This document shows positions 1 to 12,325 of a stretch of 64,000 bases of DNA, piece after piece. The notes under the pieces are model-generated. The model ran no database searches. It was not told the origin of the DNA and saw only the letters and a list, made by a program, of their open reading frames with translations. Position 1 is the first letter of the stretch. Every line of letters starts with the position of its first letter. Origin of the DNA: Talpa occidentalis. Its lineage: Eukaryota; Chordata; Mammalia; Eulipotyphla; Talpidae. A program made the position numbers and the translations under genes. The stretch covers positions 32,972,329 through 33,036,328 of the forward strand of contig NW_023601212.1 in assembly GCF_014898055.3 (NCBI RefSeq), given 5' to 3'.

Positions 1-915
1 TTTGTACATTCAAAACAATTCTGATAAAATAGTTACATGATCCCTTTTTACTGAAACTTGACAAGCCAATTTTATAATGTATTTGGGAGAAACATGGGGA
101 ACAGCAAAGAACAACTTAAAAAAAAAAGAGGAGTTAGCCAACTGTATATAAACCCATATTACTTTCTTAATGCTGATTTTCTTTTGTTCTTACAAGACTT
201 TGTTACAGAAATGTTCACCAAGGTAGTGAAGATAGTACAATGAAACTCCATGGTCTGTTTTAGATTCCTCTCGATCCCAAAACAGTTTACCATAAACGTC
301 ATGACTGAAGACAATATAAGTGTCCCTCACAGATCGGGAGCCCAGAAGTCCACAGTCAAGGTGTTGGCAGCACTGAATTTCTTCTGAAGTTTTCAGGAAA
401 GAATCAATTGCTTTTCATCTTCTACTGAATGCCCACAGGGGGCATCCTTCATTCACTATGGTAGCAGCACTCTTGACACAGGTTTTGGGCCACCTGGCAC
501 TCAAGCCTAGTTGAAAAGTCACATGTAAAATGCCCTGGAGCAAATTTAAGGATCAATTTGGAATATGCTCTGGGAAATGTCCTGAGGTTCCCTGGTTCTC
601 AATTTTACCAACCTCATCCCCATCATACACTTGAAGTGATTCAGCCCATTGAAGCATTCGTGGGTCCAGGGGCCCAAACCTAAGGACAACCCAGGTGATG
701 GCCTTTAGGACTGGCCTTTAGGTGCACGCAGTCCTAAAGAAGTGCTTAGGGGCGATGAGATCAAGGACACTGGGTATGGGACAGAGGGTTGAGTGAGTGG
801 GGGAGGGAGGGTTCCTTTGAGTCCTAGCTTCTAGACTTTCCAGTCACCTAGAAAAAAAGGATGGTGCCAGTCTGTCCATCTCTAAGGTCCTCTGTGGGGT
901 GTCGGTTGATAGGAG
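1..915. other. intergenic, no recognisable gene or repeat
   Basis: I see no gene, RNA or clear transposon here. The sequence is AT-rich at first and closer to average composition after about 300. Short open frames lack any recognisable domain. By synteny with human, this lies between RAB39A and CUL5; no CUL5 exon is visible. Confidence 0.5.
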
Positions 916-990
916 TCCAGTTGACCCTTGAACAACACAAGTTTGAAGTGCGAGGGTTCACTTATATAGGCAGATTTTATTCATAAAGAG
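916..990. mobile_element. Tigger/MER-like DNA transposon scrap
   Basis: The text around TTGACCCTTGAACAACAC resembles the terminal part of a common mammalian Tigger-type MER element. Only about 75 bp is recognisable, so the family is a memory-based guess. Confidence 0.3.
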
Positions 991-1368
991 AGTTGAACTT
1001 CCATCTGCCCGGGTTCCTCATGCCTCATTCCACTTGAATACAGGCATGGGAACTCAGGGGCATGGAGCATCTCCTAGGGGAAGAGCATCTAGGGACTTTG
1101 ATATTGGAAGGGAGGTTTGAGGGAAGTGTCAGTATCCCCAACCCCTCACACTGTTCAAGAATCAACTTGGTTCTACAAACTTTAAAGCCATTCACACATT
1201 CAAGTCCTTGCCACCAAGAGAGAACCTGGGCTAGTCTGTCTGCAGCCCCAGGTGCTCATCAGAGTCACCATTCCAAACACCTATCAATAGAATTCTTTTG
1301 ATAAAAATTGGTGGCAAAAATCTGACCTGAACTAAGGATTGGTTGCTTATAAACTTTGTTTTGTTTAG

Positions 1369-2179
1369 TGCCGGGGACCAGCCTCTGGCAAAACGTCGTG
1401 TCAGGGGTTCCTGAAAGGATGAGACGGCGTCGGCGAAAACGAAAGGGGCTGAAACTTAAGGGCTGAGGGGAAGGAGATGAGGTAGAATGAGGAGACACTG
1501 ACACTTGGTGAGGTGCTAGTATCTTCTGCCGAGGACTAAGCAGGTCTTTATTTATTTATTTTTAGTAAGCAGAAAAAAAAATACATTGTCATGTGTAAAG
1601 CAGAAACAATTAGTGTATTATGTTCCCATGGACTACTGGCTCCTACGGGTCCCAGTTAGACGGTAGCCTTCAAGGTTAATAGATAAAAAACCAGACCTAA
1701 CACTAAAACTTATAATTTCAGCTAGACAATTACCTAAGACAGTGGATAGCTGCCAGTGCATCCCTATCAGCTAAAGCCTAAGCATCAAAAGACTATTCTA
1801 TTCACATGACCTTCAGCCGGAGACCAGCTGCTGCTCAGCTATCAGAACTTTTTCTACCTACAAACTTCTTAATACAGTCAACTTTATTTAAAAACTTTCC
1901 TAAGAAACTTCTAAATAAAAGGAACTTCTAAAAAAGCAAAAGAAGGACTTACTATAATAGTTGTGCTGGTTTGCTTGTCAGGCATGTACAATAAATTATC
2001 TCCCATTGTCAAGTGGGCCAAATTGTTTAATAACTAATATCTAAACAGGTAATTTTCCATGCCAATTTCTTGCAGTCTACTGATACATATAATTTATTGC
2101 CTAATGTACTTTTCTGATAAATTTTTCTCTTTTTATGACCAAGAACAAAAAATGAAGGAATGTTAGATCTTCAGCCCCA
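1369..2179 (-). mobile_element. solo LTR, ERV2-like, minus strand
   Basis: The 811-bp segment starts TGCCGGGG and ends CAGCCCCA, so read on the minus strand it runs TGGGGCTG to CCCCGGCA, with the TG/CA ends of an LTR. A minus-strand AATAAA cluster lies near 1545-1562, as expected in an LTR R region. No gag, pol or env sequence and no clear target duplication is visible, so it is probably an old solo LTR. The ERV2 assignment rests on remembered resemblance of the U5 end and needs a repeat-library search. Confidence 0.5.
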
Positions 2180-2259
2180 CGGTGTGAGGCCCTTTACCTT
2201 CCAGTGTCTTATCTGGCTGGGGCATCAAGGCCTCCTGCAGCAGTTTAGTGTGAACATTT

Positions 2260-2504
2260 TTTTAAAAATTTTTGCGTAGAATAAATTGGGTGTAGGCCAG
2301 AGGAGCAGGAGGTAAGAAGATTGATCAGAGACAGAATGGGGAGCAGAACAGGTGGCTCTGCTGAGATACCCTGCTAAGGGGAGCAATAGGCAGGACAGGA
2401 GAGGTCTGCTGTACCATGTGGGTCAGCTCCCTGGCAGGGGGATAGAAGTCAGGCCCTAGCAGTGATGATGCTGACATTTAACCCCTAGGCCAGCAGGGAG
2501 GCCC
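2260..2504 (-). mobile_element. tRNA-derived SINE (older subfamily)
   Basis: Antisense copy: the A-tail appears as T-rich sequence on the left and the head ends ...CAGGGAGGCCCT on the right. The tail is degraded. Flanks AGTGTGAACATTTT and AGTGTTAATATTCT may be a worn target duplication. Confidence 0.85.
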
Positions 2505-2615
2505 TAGTGTTAATATTCTTACATGTTAGTGTATGAATATCACTCTTTGATGATGGGGTTCTGCCCCACAGTCCACCAGATTATTATGTGATACGGGATT
2601 TCATATCACTGATTT

Positions 2616-2899
2616 TTTTTTATTTTTTTAATGATTTATTTATGCATACAAGAACTGGGGTACAGACCAGAGCTCTGTGTGTGGGGGTGTGTGTGTGAGA
2701 GGATTCACCAGAGACAGAGTGGGGAACAGAAGAGGCAGATTGACTGAAATACACTGCTGAGGGGAGCAGCGGGCAAGTTAGGAGAGGTCTGCTGCGCCAT
2801 GTGGGTATCTCCTTGGCCGGGGATCAAACTTGTGCTGCAGTGGCTGCAGATAGCTTCATAGGTTGCGTCTTAACACCTTGCGCCACCCGGGAGGCCCCA
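2616..2899 (-). mobile_element. tRNA-derived SINE
   Basis: Antisense copy with tail text GATTTATTTATGCATACAAG and head CACCCGGGAGGCCCC. A GT-rich stretch is embedded at about 2678-2699. TCACTGATT occurs on both flanks as a short target duplication. Confidence 0.9.
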
Positions 2900-4257
2900 C
2901 TTGTCACTGATTCTTATTTGCATTTCATTTGTGAATACATACATGCACACATACACATAGAATTGCAGTTACTTGCTTCTGTTTTTAAAGCACCATTAAA
3001 GGAGAATATAACAATCTTCTGAAAATCATAGTTCTCATTCTCTTTATTATTCCAAATCAAATAACATACTTCAAAAAAAATTATACTATATCTTTCTTCC
3101 ATTGGTTGTCATTCTGGAAAACAAGAAAAGCTAGAAGATGATTGTAGCAAAATGTGTTTGTACAAGGAATGTGTAGATTAAAACCAAGTATATGGAACCC
3201 ACCATTAATAGCATTAATTCAACATAATGAGTAGTCACTAAACATTATATAGAGAAGACAATGTTTTAGGCACTCTTAAAAAAAAGACAAAAAATTCACC
3301 TAAACAGATAACAAGTAACACTGTTTTAAAGTATTTTTTTTTTATATTCATGTAGTAAGTGAAGTAGATTGTGTAATGATTCGTACTGATTGTCACCGCT
3401 CATCACTCAAGTGTCTACTGGCATCAATTAGGGAGGCTATAGGAAAACCAAGCAATGGACAATTCATTCATATTCAGAAGAGTTTTTTCATTATTTTAAG
3501 ATCAGATGAAGACCAGTTGCTCAGGAAAGTTTAAGTGAAAATGTTGGGATTCAGGAAGATTCTGAAACAGCGAGGGCTTTCTTTTTCATTGGCTTTGGAA
3601 TTCCCCAAGAGTTAGTTTGTGGTTGAGAATATATTCAACTGTTTCAAATCACCAAATATCTACCTTTAAGTCTTTAGAGCCTTCCTGTTTTTTATTCTTA
3701 CAGATTACATGCTTCCTTTGCATTCTGACCAAATCTTTCCAGCCCACTAGTGGGGAATAAGTTAGTTAACTTATGAAATGGAGTCTTTCAAATCCTTCTC
3801 ACCATGTGATAACTAAGGAAATTATTGAAATATATATAGTACATTCTCTCAAGTCCCTGGAAGCTTTGGATTAATTCAATTGAGGGCAATATAAAATCTG
3901 ACAAAGGCACTATTATCATGACCTTTTTAATCCCATAGATTAAGCTTTGGGATGATGGAAGGTTGGAGGAAAGACTGGTTAAGTTAGTCGAACAATAATA
4001 GACTGCTTTGGCTGCCATTAAAAAAAATAAGAATCACAGAATACTTTGAGACTTTGGAAACTTAGTGTAAACGCTCATGTTTCCTGGCTCAAGGAATCTT
4101 GTTTGCTACTGTTAAAGACCACGTTTCAGAGCACTCTGATCATACATCCACCTTGATCTGAGCTTGCACTGAAGGAGTCATCACATCCTACATGCACTGC
4201 AAAGGTAAACAACTCAAGATGAGCAATTTCTGCCAGGGACAACTGGATAGTCTTTTA
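2900..4257. other. AT-rich intergenic, nothing recognised
   Basis: About 1.36 kb without a recognisable gene or young repeat. Open frames here are short and lack domain signatures. Confidence 0.5.
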
Positions 4258-4525
4258 CTCTTTTTTTTTTTTTAATGCATACAAGAACTGGGATGTAGGC
4301 CAGCGGTTGGAAGAGTGGGGTGAAAAGATTCACCAGAGACAGAGTGGGGAGCAGAACAGGGGGATCTACTGAAATAGTGAGGAAGCAGCAGGTGAGACAG
4401 GAGAGGTCTGCTGCGCCATGTGGATTATCTCCCTGGCCAGGGATGGAACTTAGAACTCATGCTGCAGTGGCTTGCGATAGCTTGATAGCACTGAGACTTT
4501 AACCCCTGTGCCACCAGGAAGGCCT
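4258..4525 (-). mobile_element. tRNA-derived SINE (older subfamily)
   Basis: Antisense copy with ATGCATACAAGAACTGGG at the tail side and CCACCAGGAAGGCC at the head side. Possible target duplication: TCTTTTACTCTTT on the left and CTTTTATTCTTTA on the right. Confidence 0.88.
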
Positions 4526-4966
4526 CTAGCTTTTATTCTTTATTTTAATCACATTTACTAAACATTGTTGGCAATTAGATATTATATTTAAAGTTTTTAA
4601 TTTTAATAAGATTTAAGTTCAAATTGAATATATTTTAAATGAAATCATTTCAATATAAATTCAAGTATATCTTATTTCCAAGAAACAAACTGTTTTGCCT
4701 GGAGCACATATTTTTACTATTTTGGCATTATTATCCATATTCTCTATCAGATGTACTAAGAAAATAGGGCAGCTATTTTATATATATAGTTTTGATAGAG
4801 ATATCTGGTTAAGGTTTTACAGACATTTGGCAATCTTATATAAGAATTCAGGTATCTGTAGTCATTGTTCATTTAATATTTTTTTACCACATATAGCTAC
4901 TCTATAACATCAAAATGATTTGCCCAATTTTAGTATTTTGTGACTTTGCATTTCCCTTTTCTTTCA

Positions 4967-4970
<4 letters not shown>

Positions 4971-5017
<47 letters not shown>
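4971..5017. repeat. (CA)n microsatellite
   Basis: An uninterrupted run of CA dinucleotides broken once by AAACAC. It is likely polymorphic in the species. Confidence 0.95.
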
Positions 5018-5018
<1 letters not shown>

Positions 5019-7353
5019 TCTGCCCTTTGCGTGGTAATGGAAGGAACCCTAACCAAAGTGTAAGACGAACCAGACTTCTAGGTTTGCTTCTGCCTCTGTG
5101 TGACCTTGGTTAATATAAACTATTGGGAGGCCACCCCCCCTTCCCATATGTTTCTTCTGGTTCCTTATCTGGTCTAAACCTTGAAACATACCAGAACCTT
5201 TACCCTGAATAATATTAATTCTATCCCAATGTTAGTATTATAAAGGGCGTCCCCTGAAAGTTAAATCACATTTTACATTTTTGCTATTTAAGTTTACCAG
5301 TAGGCAATGGTGACTACACTTTAAACAGTAGTAGTGATTAACTACTCAGTGTTTAGGTTTATAACATTTTTGGACTGATGGAATATTATAAAATTTAAAA
5401 TTATAACAGTAAAAATTGGCAACTTCACATTTTGGGGGACAGGTATTTTTTTATCTGGTAAATTATAGTTTGAACTTGCTCAACTAAAATGAATCTAAGG
5501 ATATTAAGAAAATATTGACAATATAAGTATTCAATAATGTTATAGTGCTATTATAATTTATATTCACCTCTCCAGAAGCACAATTAAAAATACTTACAGA
5601 AACCTACAAAATGCACAAGTATTTAAAAATTAAGACTTCAAAGGTGCACAAAAGCCACATTCAAACATGACTTTTGCTTGAATTAAATCTCCTGAGAATG
5701 CCTTCCCTATCACTTCTACTTTGGAGCAGTTATGTTTCCAGGTTAGGGGGTAGAGGTTATGCATCAAATTGAGAACTTCCCCAGGCCCATGGAAACATGT
5801 ACTTCCTTCTGCTCCCCCTGTGTGAGAATTAAGGGAAAGAAGCTGAACAAAGGAAATTCTCATCTACTGCAGTTATAACAGTATGCCCAAGAACAGCTGG
5901 TATCAAACTCACACTTGCATAACACTTTTTCTATGTACAAAGCTTTTTTACATGATTCATTTGATTCTCAAAATAACTCCATAAAACACAATTTTATAGG
6001 TGAGAGAAGGGAAGCATGGAGATGTTTATGTCATAACTTCCTGGTGTGTCAATACTGGTACCGCAAAGACAAGTGTGGTTTTCTGATATTCTCATTAAAT
6101 ATTCTCTCTACTACACCACTTTGATTTTTCAAACCTATGAAGCAACTTAGAGCTAGTAAAACAGTAAAAATGTTTTGATTCCCAAAAAGGCGGCTTCTTT
6201 TGGTGCCATTTTGTGATTAAAAATGGTTTCCAGAACAGAATAGAAAAGTACATTATAAAATATTTGACATAGTGATCACAATGTCCCTTATAGGAGGGGA
6301 ATTTAATCAGTAAATTAAAAGTCAGGAAACAAAATCATCTTAGAGCTTTAACCCATTATTCTATCTTTACTTTTATTGATGAGGTTAAAAAAGCAATTTG
6401 AATGCTAATATATCAAACATCTAACCAATTTCCTTGCCTAGAAAAATCTTTTCTTATATTGGAAATGGGAAGGTTTGGAAATTTACTTAGACAAAAAAGC
6501 TACTACTAAAAACATTCTGTATTTACCTGTATTGATAGTTTAGACAGTAGTTCAAGGTAAACTGCATTAACTCTCTCTGAAAATATTAGTATATAAATAC
6601 ATTTGTTTTTCTTGTTTCAATAAGATAGTATACTACAACATCAAAACTTTTGCTGATAGTGCTCCTTCATTTTAATTTTTATAAATATTTGTGATAAAAT
6701 ATTTTCCTTAGATCCTTAGATATCTTTTATAAAACAAAATTCTCAGGAGCAAGAAATCAGAGAACAAAAATGAGTATAAAATTGATTTTCTTATGTTTAG
6801 GCAAAATTAAGAGAGGATAAGTATTTCAGGGAATGGTTAAAAACTTGGAACTTTAAACAAGGAACTACTCTGTGGGTCCCAGGTGATACCTCTGAGATTT
6901 GTTGACTTTGTAAGTGAACAATGCACTTTTAAATCCACCTTGCTATTCAATATTCATAAATCCACTCAAGAGACGGTAATTCCTGATAAAAATCTTTCCA
7001 ATCTGAACAAAAGTGCACAAAAAATCCATTCCAAACTGTCAAGGAAAGTGAGTAATATTGACATATTTGGACATTAAGGTCAGCCTGATGCTAACAAAGT
7101 GAGAACAGGGGTAATTATGAAACTACCACAGTTTCAAGGAAAAGTTGTCAACTTTGCCAGAGAAGTTAGTGAGCTACCCAAACTGGTAGTGGAACAAATC
7201 AGCACAACGCCCTGAATCAAACACCTTCCAAAGAAGTGTTCTTGGGTGCTTATACTCGTCTGGGTGCTTTCATTGCAACATTGCTGTGAATGTTGGCATT
7301 TCTCCTGCAATGACAGCCCCTCTACTCCCCTTAGTCCTCTGGCCTGCAGGCGG
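5018..7353 (-). other. RAB39A downstream region, probable 3' UTR part
   Basis: This stretch immediately follows the RAB39A stop on the minus strand. Apart from the MIR-like scrap it carries no recognisable transposon, in contrast to the intron, which fits an untranslated exon kept free of insertions. A minus-strand AATAAA lies at 6372-6377, about 1 kb past the stop, and is one candidate polyadenylation signal. The true 3' end cannot be fixed without transcript data. Confidence 0.35.
5905..6020 (-). mobile_element. MIR fragment (antisense)
   Basis: Degenerate text such as TTACATGATTCATTTGATTC and ATTTTATAGGTGAGAGA matches the reverse complement of the MIR core and 5' part. Old and diverged. 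Confidence 0.45.
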
Positions 7354-7780
7354 TCAGCACAGGCACTCTTTCCTGGGCTTTACAGCTTCCTCAGAGGAAT
7401 GCACAGTGTTAGGAACAAACCCACTTTTAACCCCTTCCCAGCCATCCTGAATACAAATTTCTCCCCTCTTAATCAGTTCATAAATCTCTTTTGTCAAGAT
7501 GGTGAAGGATTCCTCAACATTTGTGGCATCTTTTGCTGAGGTTTCTATATACTTCATACCACAGTCTGCAGACAGTATTTCAGCTTCTTCCCTTGTGACT
7601 TGACGCTGTGAAGCTAGATCACATTTATGTCCGACCAGCAGAAACACTATCCGAAATGGCTGCACGTGCATTTTTGCTTCTTCTAGCCAATCTTTCACGT
7701 GTTCAAAAGACCGTCGGTTAGTAATGTCAAATACTAAAAATCCTCCAACAGAGTTGCGGTAATAAGATCGAGTTATTGAC
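7354..7780 (-). CDS. RAB39A: RAB39A exon 2 (residues 76-217 and stop)
   Basis: Second and last coding exon of the small GTPase RAB39A. The acceptor reads CTCTTTCAG|GTCAATAAC on the minus strand and completes Arg76, whose first two bases lie in exon 1. The exon supplies the second half of the G domain: switch II continues with SITRSYYRNS, the base-binding G4 motif is HKCD at about 127-130 (His in place of the usual Asn), and the G5 motif is ETSAK at about 155-159. The protein ends in ECLC, a CXC-type tail that in Rab proteins carries two geranylgeranyl groups for membrane attachment. The frame stays open 71 bases 5' of the acceptor, but that part is intron. 427 nt here plus 227 nt in exon 1 give 217 codons and a stop, the usual family length. 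The exon is intact. Confidence 0.97.
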
Positions 7781-7936
7781 CTGAAAGAGAAATAGAGAAA
7801 GAGTTGTGAAGGGTCAAGCTGTTGTTTTACCTCTCTTTCAAACAATAGCACCAGGATAAAATCTGGAGACTTTGTTGGGATTTCATTAGAACTTGAGAGT
7901 CAGATGTGAAGTATCTCAAGTGGACAAAAATATTCT

Positions 7937-8208
7937 TTTTTTAAAATTTTCATTTATTTATTTTTGCACAGAGGAGCTGGAGTATAGGCCTGAGGCACCG
8001 GGGGGTAAGAAGATTCACCAGAAATAGAGTGGGGATCATAACAGGTGGAGCTAATGAAATACACTACTGAGGGGAGCAGCGGGTGAGACAGGGGAGGTCC
8101 ACTGTGCCATATGTGGGTTGGCTCCCTGGCTGGGGACCGAACTCAGGCCCTAATGGTGATAGTGGTGATAGTGCTGAGACTTAACCCCTAGGTCCCCAGG
8201 GAGGCCCC
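7937..8208 (-). mobile_element. tRNA-derived SINE (older subfamily)
   Basis: Antisense copy with head text CCCCAGGGAGGCC. Target duplication GGACAAAAATATTCTTTTT occurs at 7922 and 8212. The duplicated GGTGATAGT in the head is a small local tandem. Confidence 0.9.
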
Positions 8209-8227
8209 AACGGACAAAAATATTCTT

Positions 8228-8499
8228 TTTTTTTTTTTTTAAAGATTTGTTTATTTATGCATACAAGAACTGGGGTACAGGCCGGAGGTGCAGGAGGTAA
8301 GAGGATTCACCGGAGACAGAGTGGGGAACAGAACAGGTAGACTGACTGAAATACACTGATGAGGGGAGCAGGGGGTGAGTCAGAAGAGGTCTGCTGCGCC
8401 ATGTGGGTAGCTCCCTGACTGGGGATTGAACTCATGCTGCAGAGGCTGCGGACAGCTTCACAGCGTTGTGCTTAACCCCTTGTGCCATCAGGGAGGCCT
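8228..8499 (-). mobile_element. tRNA-derived SINE
   Basis: Antisense copy inserted immediately beside the preceding SINE, in the T-rich part of that element's right-hand target duplication. ATATTCT on both sides (8219 and 8501) is its short duplication. Confidence 0.92.
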
Positions 8500-8935
8500 C
8501 ATATTCTGAGACTGATGAGCCAGCCAGTCTCACCCACTGACGGGACATTAAAGTGCCAGCAGTTTTTAGATAGACAAGCACTTACAGAGTGTGTCATCTT
8601 GTACTGTCTTTTAAGTGTTTGATAGCATAATTATTACATCATTGTGGCTAAAAATAGACACAGAGAAAAGTTTGATGGAGGGCAGAGGTTGAGATGGAGG
8701 GAAAGAGAAGGATGGGAAATTAAGTGACGAATGTCAGTCTGGTCTCACATGTGTTATGGGAGAAGTAAGTGATGAGACTACTCTCTGGGAAGATCTGTAA
8801 AGGGGATATGGCACCCTGATATCCAGTGTGATGACAAGGGTGAATTAGGAATGGCTCAGCACCACAAGCTTTTAGCAGCCTCTTTGTCCTTCCCACATAG
8901 AAGATCTGGTTTTGATTGTAAGAGACAATGGCTGA

Positions 8936-9226
8936 GGACCTCCCCGGTGGCACAGTGGTTGATCGCTGGGTTGCGAAGCTGCCCGCAGCCTCTACAGCGC
9001 CGGTTCGACCCCCGGCTGCTCCTCGGGCACCGAAGGAGGGTCCCACATGGCGTGCAGACCTCTCCTGCCACCCGCTGCTCCCCTCAGCAGTGTACTTCAA
9101 TCCTTCTGCCTGCTCTGCTCCCCGCTCTGGCTCTGGTGAATTCTCTCACCCTCCCGCGCTTCTGACTGTACCCAGTGCTTGTATAAATAAATAAATAAAA
9201 ATAAATCTTAAAAAAAAAAAAAAGAG
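8936..9226 (+). mobile_element. tRNA-derived SINE (younger subfamily)
   Basis: Full-length sense copy with head CCTCCCCGGTGGCACAG, an intact B-box-like GGTTCGACCCC and a tail of ATAAATAAATAAATA then A-run. Perfect target duplication AGAGACAATGGCTGA at 8921-8935 and 9227-9241. Confidence 0.97.
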
Positions 9227-9441
9227 AGAGACAATGGCTGATTCTTTTATACCTTGAAAGCTACAGTGTCAGTATCTACTATCCTATTTTCAAAGTCTCC
9301 TCTCAGAATGTGTCCTCCATTTCTTGCCTTTCCTGAAAAAAGCTGGTCTCTGAGGACCTTCCCCAGCAGTGCCCTCATGTCGCCCAGAGCAGGAAGAGGT
9401 ACTTTCTGCTTCCCCAGTCCTCTTCCATAAAATTATTCTTT

Positions 9442-9708
9442 CCTGGCCCTCCCTGGTGATGCAGGAGTTAAGAACCAACCTATGAAGCTATCCACAGCCA
9501 CTGCAGCATGAGTTTGATCCCCAGCCTTGGAGCTACCCACATGGCGCAGCAGACCTCTTCTGACTCGCCCACTGCTCCCCTCAGCAGTGTGCTTTGTTCA
9601 ATCTACCTGTTCTGCTCCCCACTCCGTCTCTGGTGAATCCTCTCACTCTCCCCATACCTCTGGCTTATACCCCAGTTCTTGTATGCATAAATAAATAAAT
9701 CTTTTAAA
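9442..9708 (+). mobile_element. tRNA-derived SINE (older subfamily)
   Basis: Sense copy with head CCTCCCTGGTGATGCAGG and tail ATGCATAAATAAATAAATC. AAAATTATTCTTTCC on the left and AAATTATTCTCTCC on the right form the target duplication. Confidence 0.93.
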
Positions 9709-9739
9709 AAAATTATTCTCTCCCAAGCCTTTCTGTAAA

Positions 9740-10250
9740 AATTGTCTCCAGTTCCTTTGAACTTATGCCATCTGGTTCTCATCTGCCAACTGCTGGGTCA
9801 TCCCCCATGTACTGAGGCCATAGCACTCTGTTTTGCTTTTCTGTCATTCTGCTTATACTGATTTAAACATCCATTTGGATATGTGGTCTGATGTCATCTG
9901 TTTCTTGACGTCATCATCTCTCACAAACTGGCCCCTCCACTCTGCCTTTCTCATTTACTTCCTTTATATCTTTAGAAATATTCCTTACCTCCAAAACTGC
10001 AGTCTATGTCTTGATCAAAATCTCACTGCCTATGGCATATTTTCACTGTGATAATTCCTTAATTCCATCAAGATTTGTCTCCTGTCCAAATCCATCACTT
10101 TCCATCCGTTAATACCCTCCCTGGTTTTACCTCCTTTCATATCTTAATTCTATGAGACATCATTATAATTGTCCTCTTGGAAATAGCTCAGTCCCCAAGC
10201 TCCTCTGCTTGTGCCATATTCCATTCCTACCTCTGTATCAATCTAGCATG
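9740..10250 (+). mobile_element. possible L2 fragment
   Basis: Pyrimidine-rich text in the style of the L2 3' half (for example CTTTCATATCTTAATTC). Very diverged; it could equally be unique intron sequence. Confidence 0.25.
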
Positions 10251-10408
10251 CAGCTGTGTGTTTCTGGGAAAATTATTTAACCAGGCAGGGTGGTGTCTCT
10301 ATGAATTCATTATCACCAGTTCCAAGTGGGCATGCAATGCTGCTGGTATCAGGAGAAACTTTCCTCAGGTTTAGGCTTCTATTACAGGACATAAGTGGAT
10401 TTTCCTGG

Positions 10409-10643
10409 GCCTCCCCTGGTGGCGCAGCAGTTGAGCACTGGGCTGCCAAGCTGCCCGCAGCCTCTGCAGCGCATCCGGCTAGGCGCGACAGACCTCTCCT
10501 GCCATGCCCGCTGCTCCCCTCAGCAGTGTATTTCATCACTCTGCCTGCTCTGTTCCCCATTCTGGCTCTGGTGAATTCTCTCACCCTCCGGAGCTTCTGA
10601 CTGTACCCAGTGCTTGTATAAATAAATAATCTTAAAAAAAAAA
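10409..10643 (+). mobile_element. tRNA-derived SINE with internal deletion
   Basis: Sense copy with head GGGCCTCCCCTGGTGGCGC and tail TGTATAAATAAATAATC. The stretch that normally carries the B box and following bases is deleted after CTGCAGCGC, so it should no longer be a Pol III template. AGTGGATTTT and AGTGTATTTT flank it. Confidence 0.93.
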
Positions 10644-10649
10644 AGTGTA

Positions 10650-12265
10650 TTTTACATTCAACCTTCCTCTTTCCACAAGAGAACTGGAGGAACAGTTTAT
10701 TCCACTTAGCTAGATTCTTCCACAGAAGGAAATGTGGCTGTTTTGTCTGGCTAGAGTGTCTCTCAGGCTGTTGGGCCTAATAATCGGTGAAATAGAATAG
10801 TTACTAGTCAGCATTTTTACCCCAGTTTGGACTCAAGCAAAGAGGTTATGACAGAGGTGGTGGGAGTGATCAGGCTGAACAGACTTTCTCTTACCTGCAC
10901 TGTCATTGTCAATTTTCCATAGCTACTGACATCTTGGATAGGGTACTCTACTCTAGGGGAACCACCCTGGGGGACCCCGCTATGTTCTCCCCATAATAAA
11001 TATTTAATCTGGATTCAGACCATGCTAGCACTCACCATCCAGAAACTTCTAGAATGTCTTATAGATAATCATGATGTTCCACACTTCGCTACAATTCAAA
11101 GATCTCACTTAATGAAGAAAGAGTTGAAGACATGAGTCCTGTCATGGGATTCCTTGATTCATTATGTCATGGTCACCCACAGACATCTGGCCCTAGACAA
11201 CTGTGGTTGGGTGATTAAGCTTCACATACCCAGATCCAGGAAATGATACCTGGTATGATTTTGGCATGATCCTTTGGGATGTATAATATATGTTCTAAGT
11301 TACTGAGGAATATAGTATTTGGTGTTTTTCCCCATAAATAGAAACTATGGTATGGGAAAGAGAGTGGGGGTATGGTGCCTCTCACAATTACACTTAGTGA
11401 GCCACTCAAATTTTTGTTGCTTTTAATCCTCATGCCTCTATCCTCTGCTGATATAAAGATTTTAGCATCTAAGGTAGAAATGCTTTCTCCCGGAGAGTAC
11501 CATGGTGCAGCTACTGACAGTAGCCGAGGCTGTCAACTTCAGGCAAAAAGGGGACAACTGCATAGTGGGGACCACACTAGCTCCTGTGGTTCTTGCTGCC
11601 CTGAACTCCTCGGGCCTTTTGTTTCATACCAAGCCTGGTTCCTGAAGCTTCCTGACAATTTTCTGTGTCTCAGACATGGTTCCAGACTTTCATTTTTGAT
11701 TAAGGTTTTCAAGTTGGCTTTGTTGTTGGCAACCAAAGACCTCTTTGATAGCGTTCTCGTATAGTTTATGAACGATTCAGACAAAACAAAATCACAAATA
11801 TTTCATAACATAACTTTATGAAGCCAAAATCCATTCTTTTAAAAAAAAATGGTACCAAAAAATAAGACATCAATCCTCTTAATAAATCTCTTAAGTGTAC
11901 AGTATTATTAGTGATAAGTATGAGGTTGTAAGGCAACCTAGATATCTAGATATCTAGAATTTTCCATCTTGTGTAATTGAAATTCCATACCGGCTCAACA
12001 GCAACTCCTCACTTCCTTCTCTTTCTAGGCTCTGGCAACAATGACTTTCTTTTATTTTACTTTTCTTCTTTTATGAGTTCAGCATCTGCATCTAAGTAGT
12101 ATTGTGAAGATTTGTCCTGTGACTGAATATTATCCCATTAGTATAATATTCTCAAGATCAGCCATATTGTGGCGTATGACAGGAGTTTCTTCTTTCTTCG
12201 TGTCAAATAATGTGCAGTTGTACTTATGTAACATTTTCTTTATCCATCATCTGTAAAGTTATTCT
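10650..12265. other. RAB39A intron, nothing recognised
   Basis: About 1.6 kb with no identifiable repeat or exon. A small palindromic repeat GATATCTAGATATCTAGA occurs near 11940. Confidence 0.5.
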
Positions 12266-12269
12266 CATT

Positions 12270-12291
12270 ATGTGTATGTGTGCATGTGTGT

Positions 12292-12325
<34 letters not shown>

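Noticed and set aside
4971..5017. Regulatory meaning of the CA run
   Set aside because: A plain dinucleotide microsatellite with no supporting context.
7781..7851. N-terminal extension of the RAB39A exon 2 frame
   Set aside because: The acceptor CTCTTTCAG and the exact join to exon 1 show that this part is intron.
8851..9194. Overlapping frames of 60-130 codons in SINE copies, also at 28199-28648, 38029-38370 and 61327-61662
   Set aside because: The same peptide words recur in every SINE in every orientation; they are repeat sequence, not genes.
8936..9226. Functional tRNA genes at the SINE heads
   Set aside because: Heads have A- and B-box-like words but no cloverleaf acceptor stem and are followed by SINE body and A-tail.
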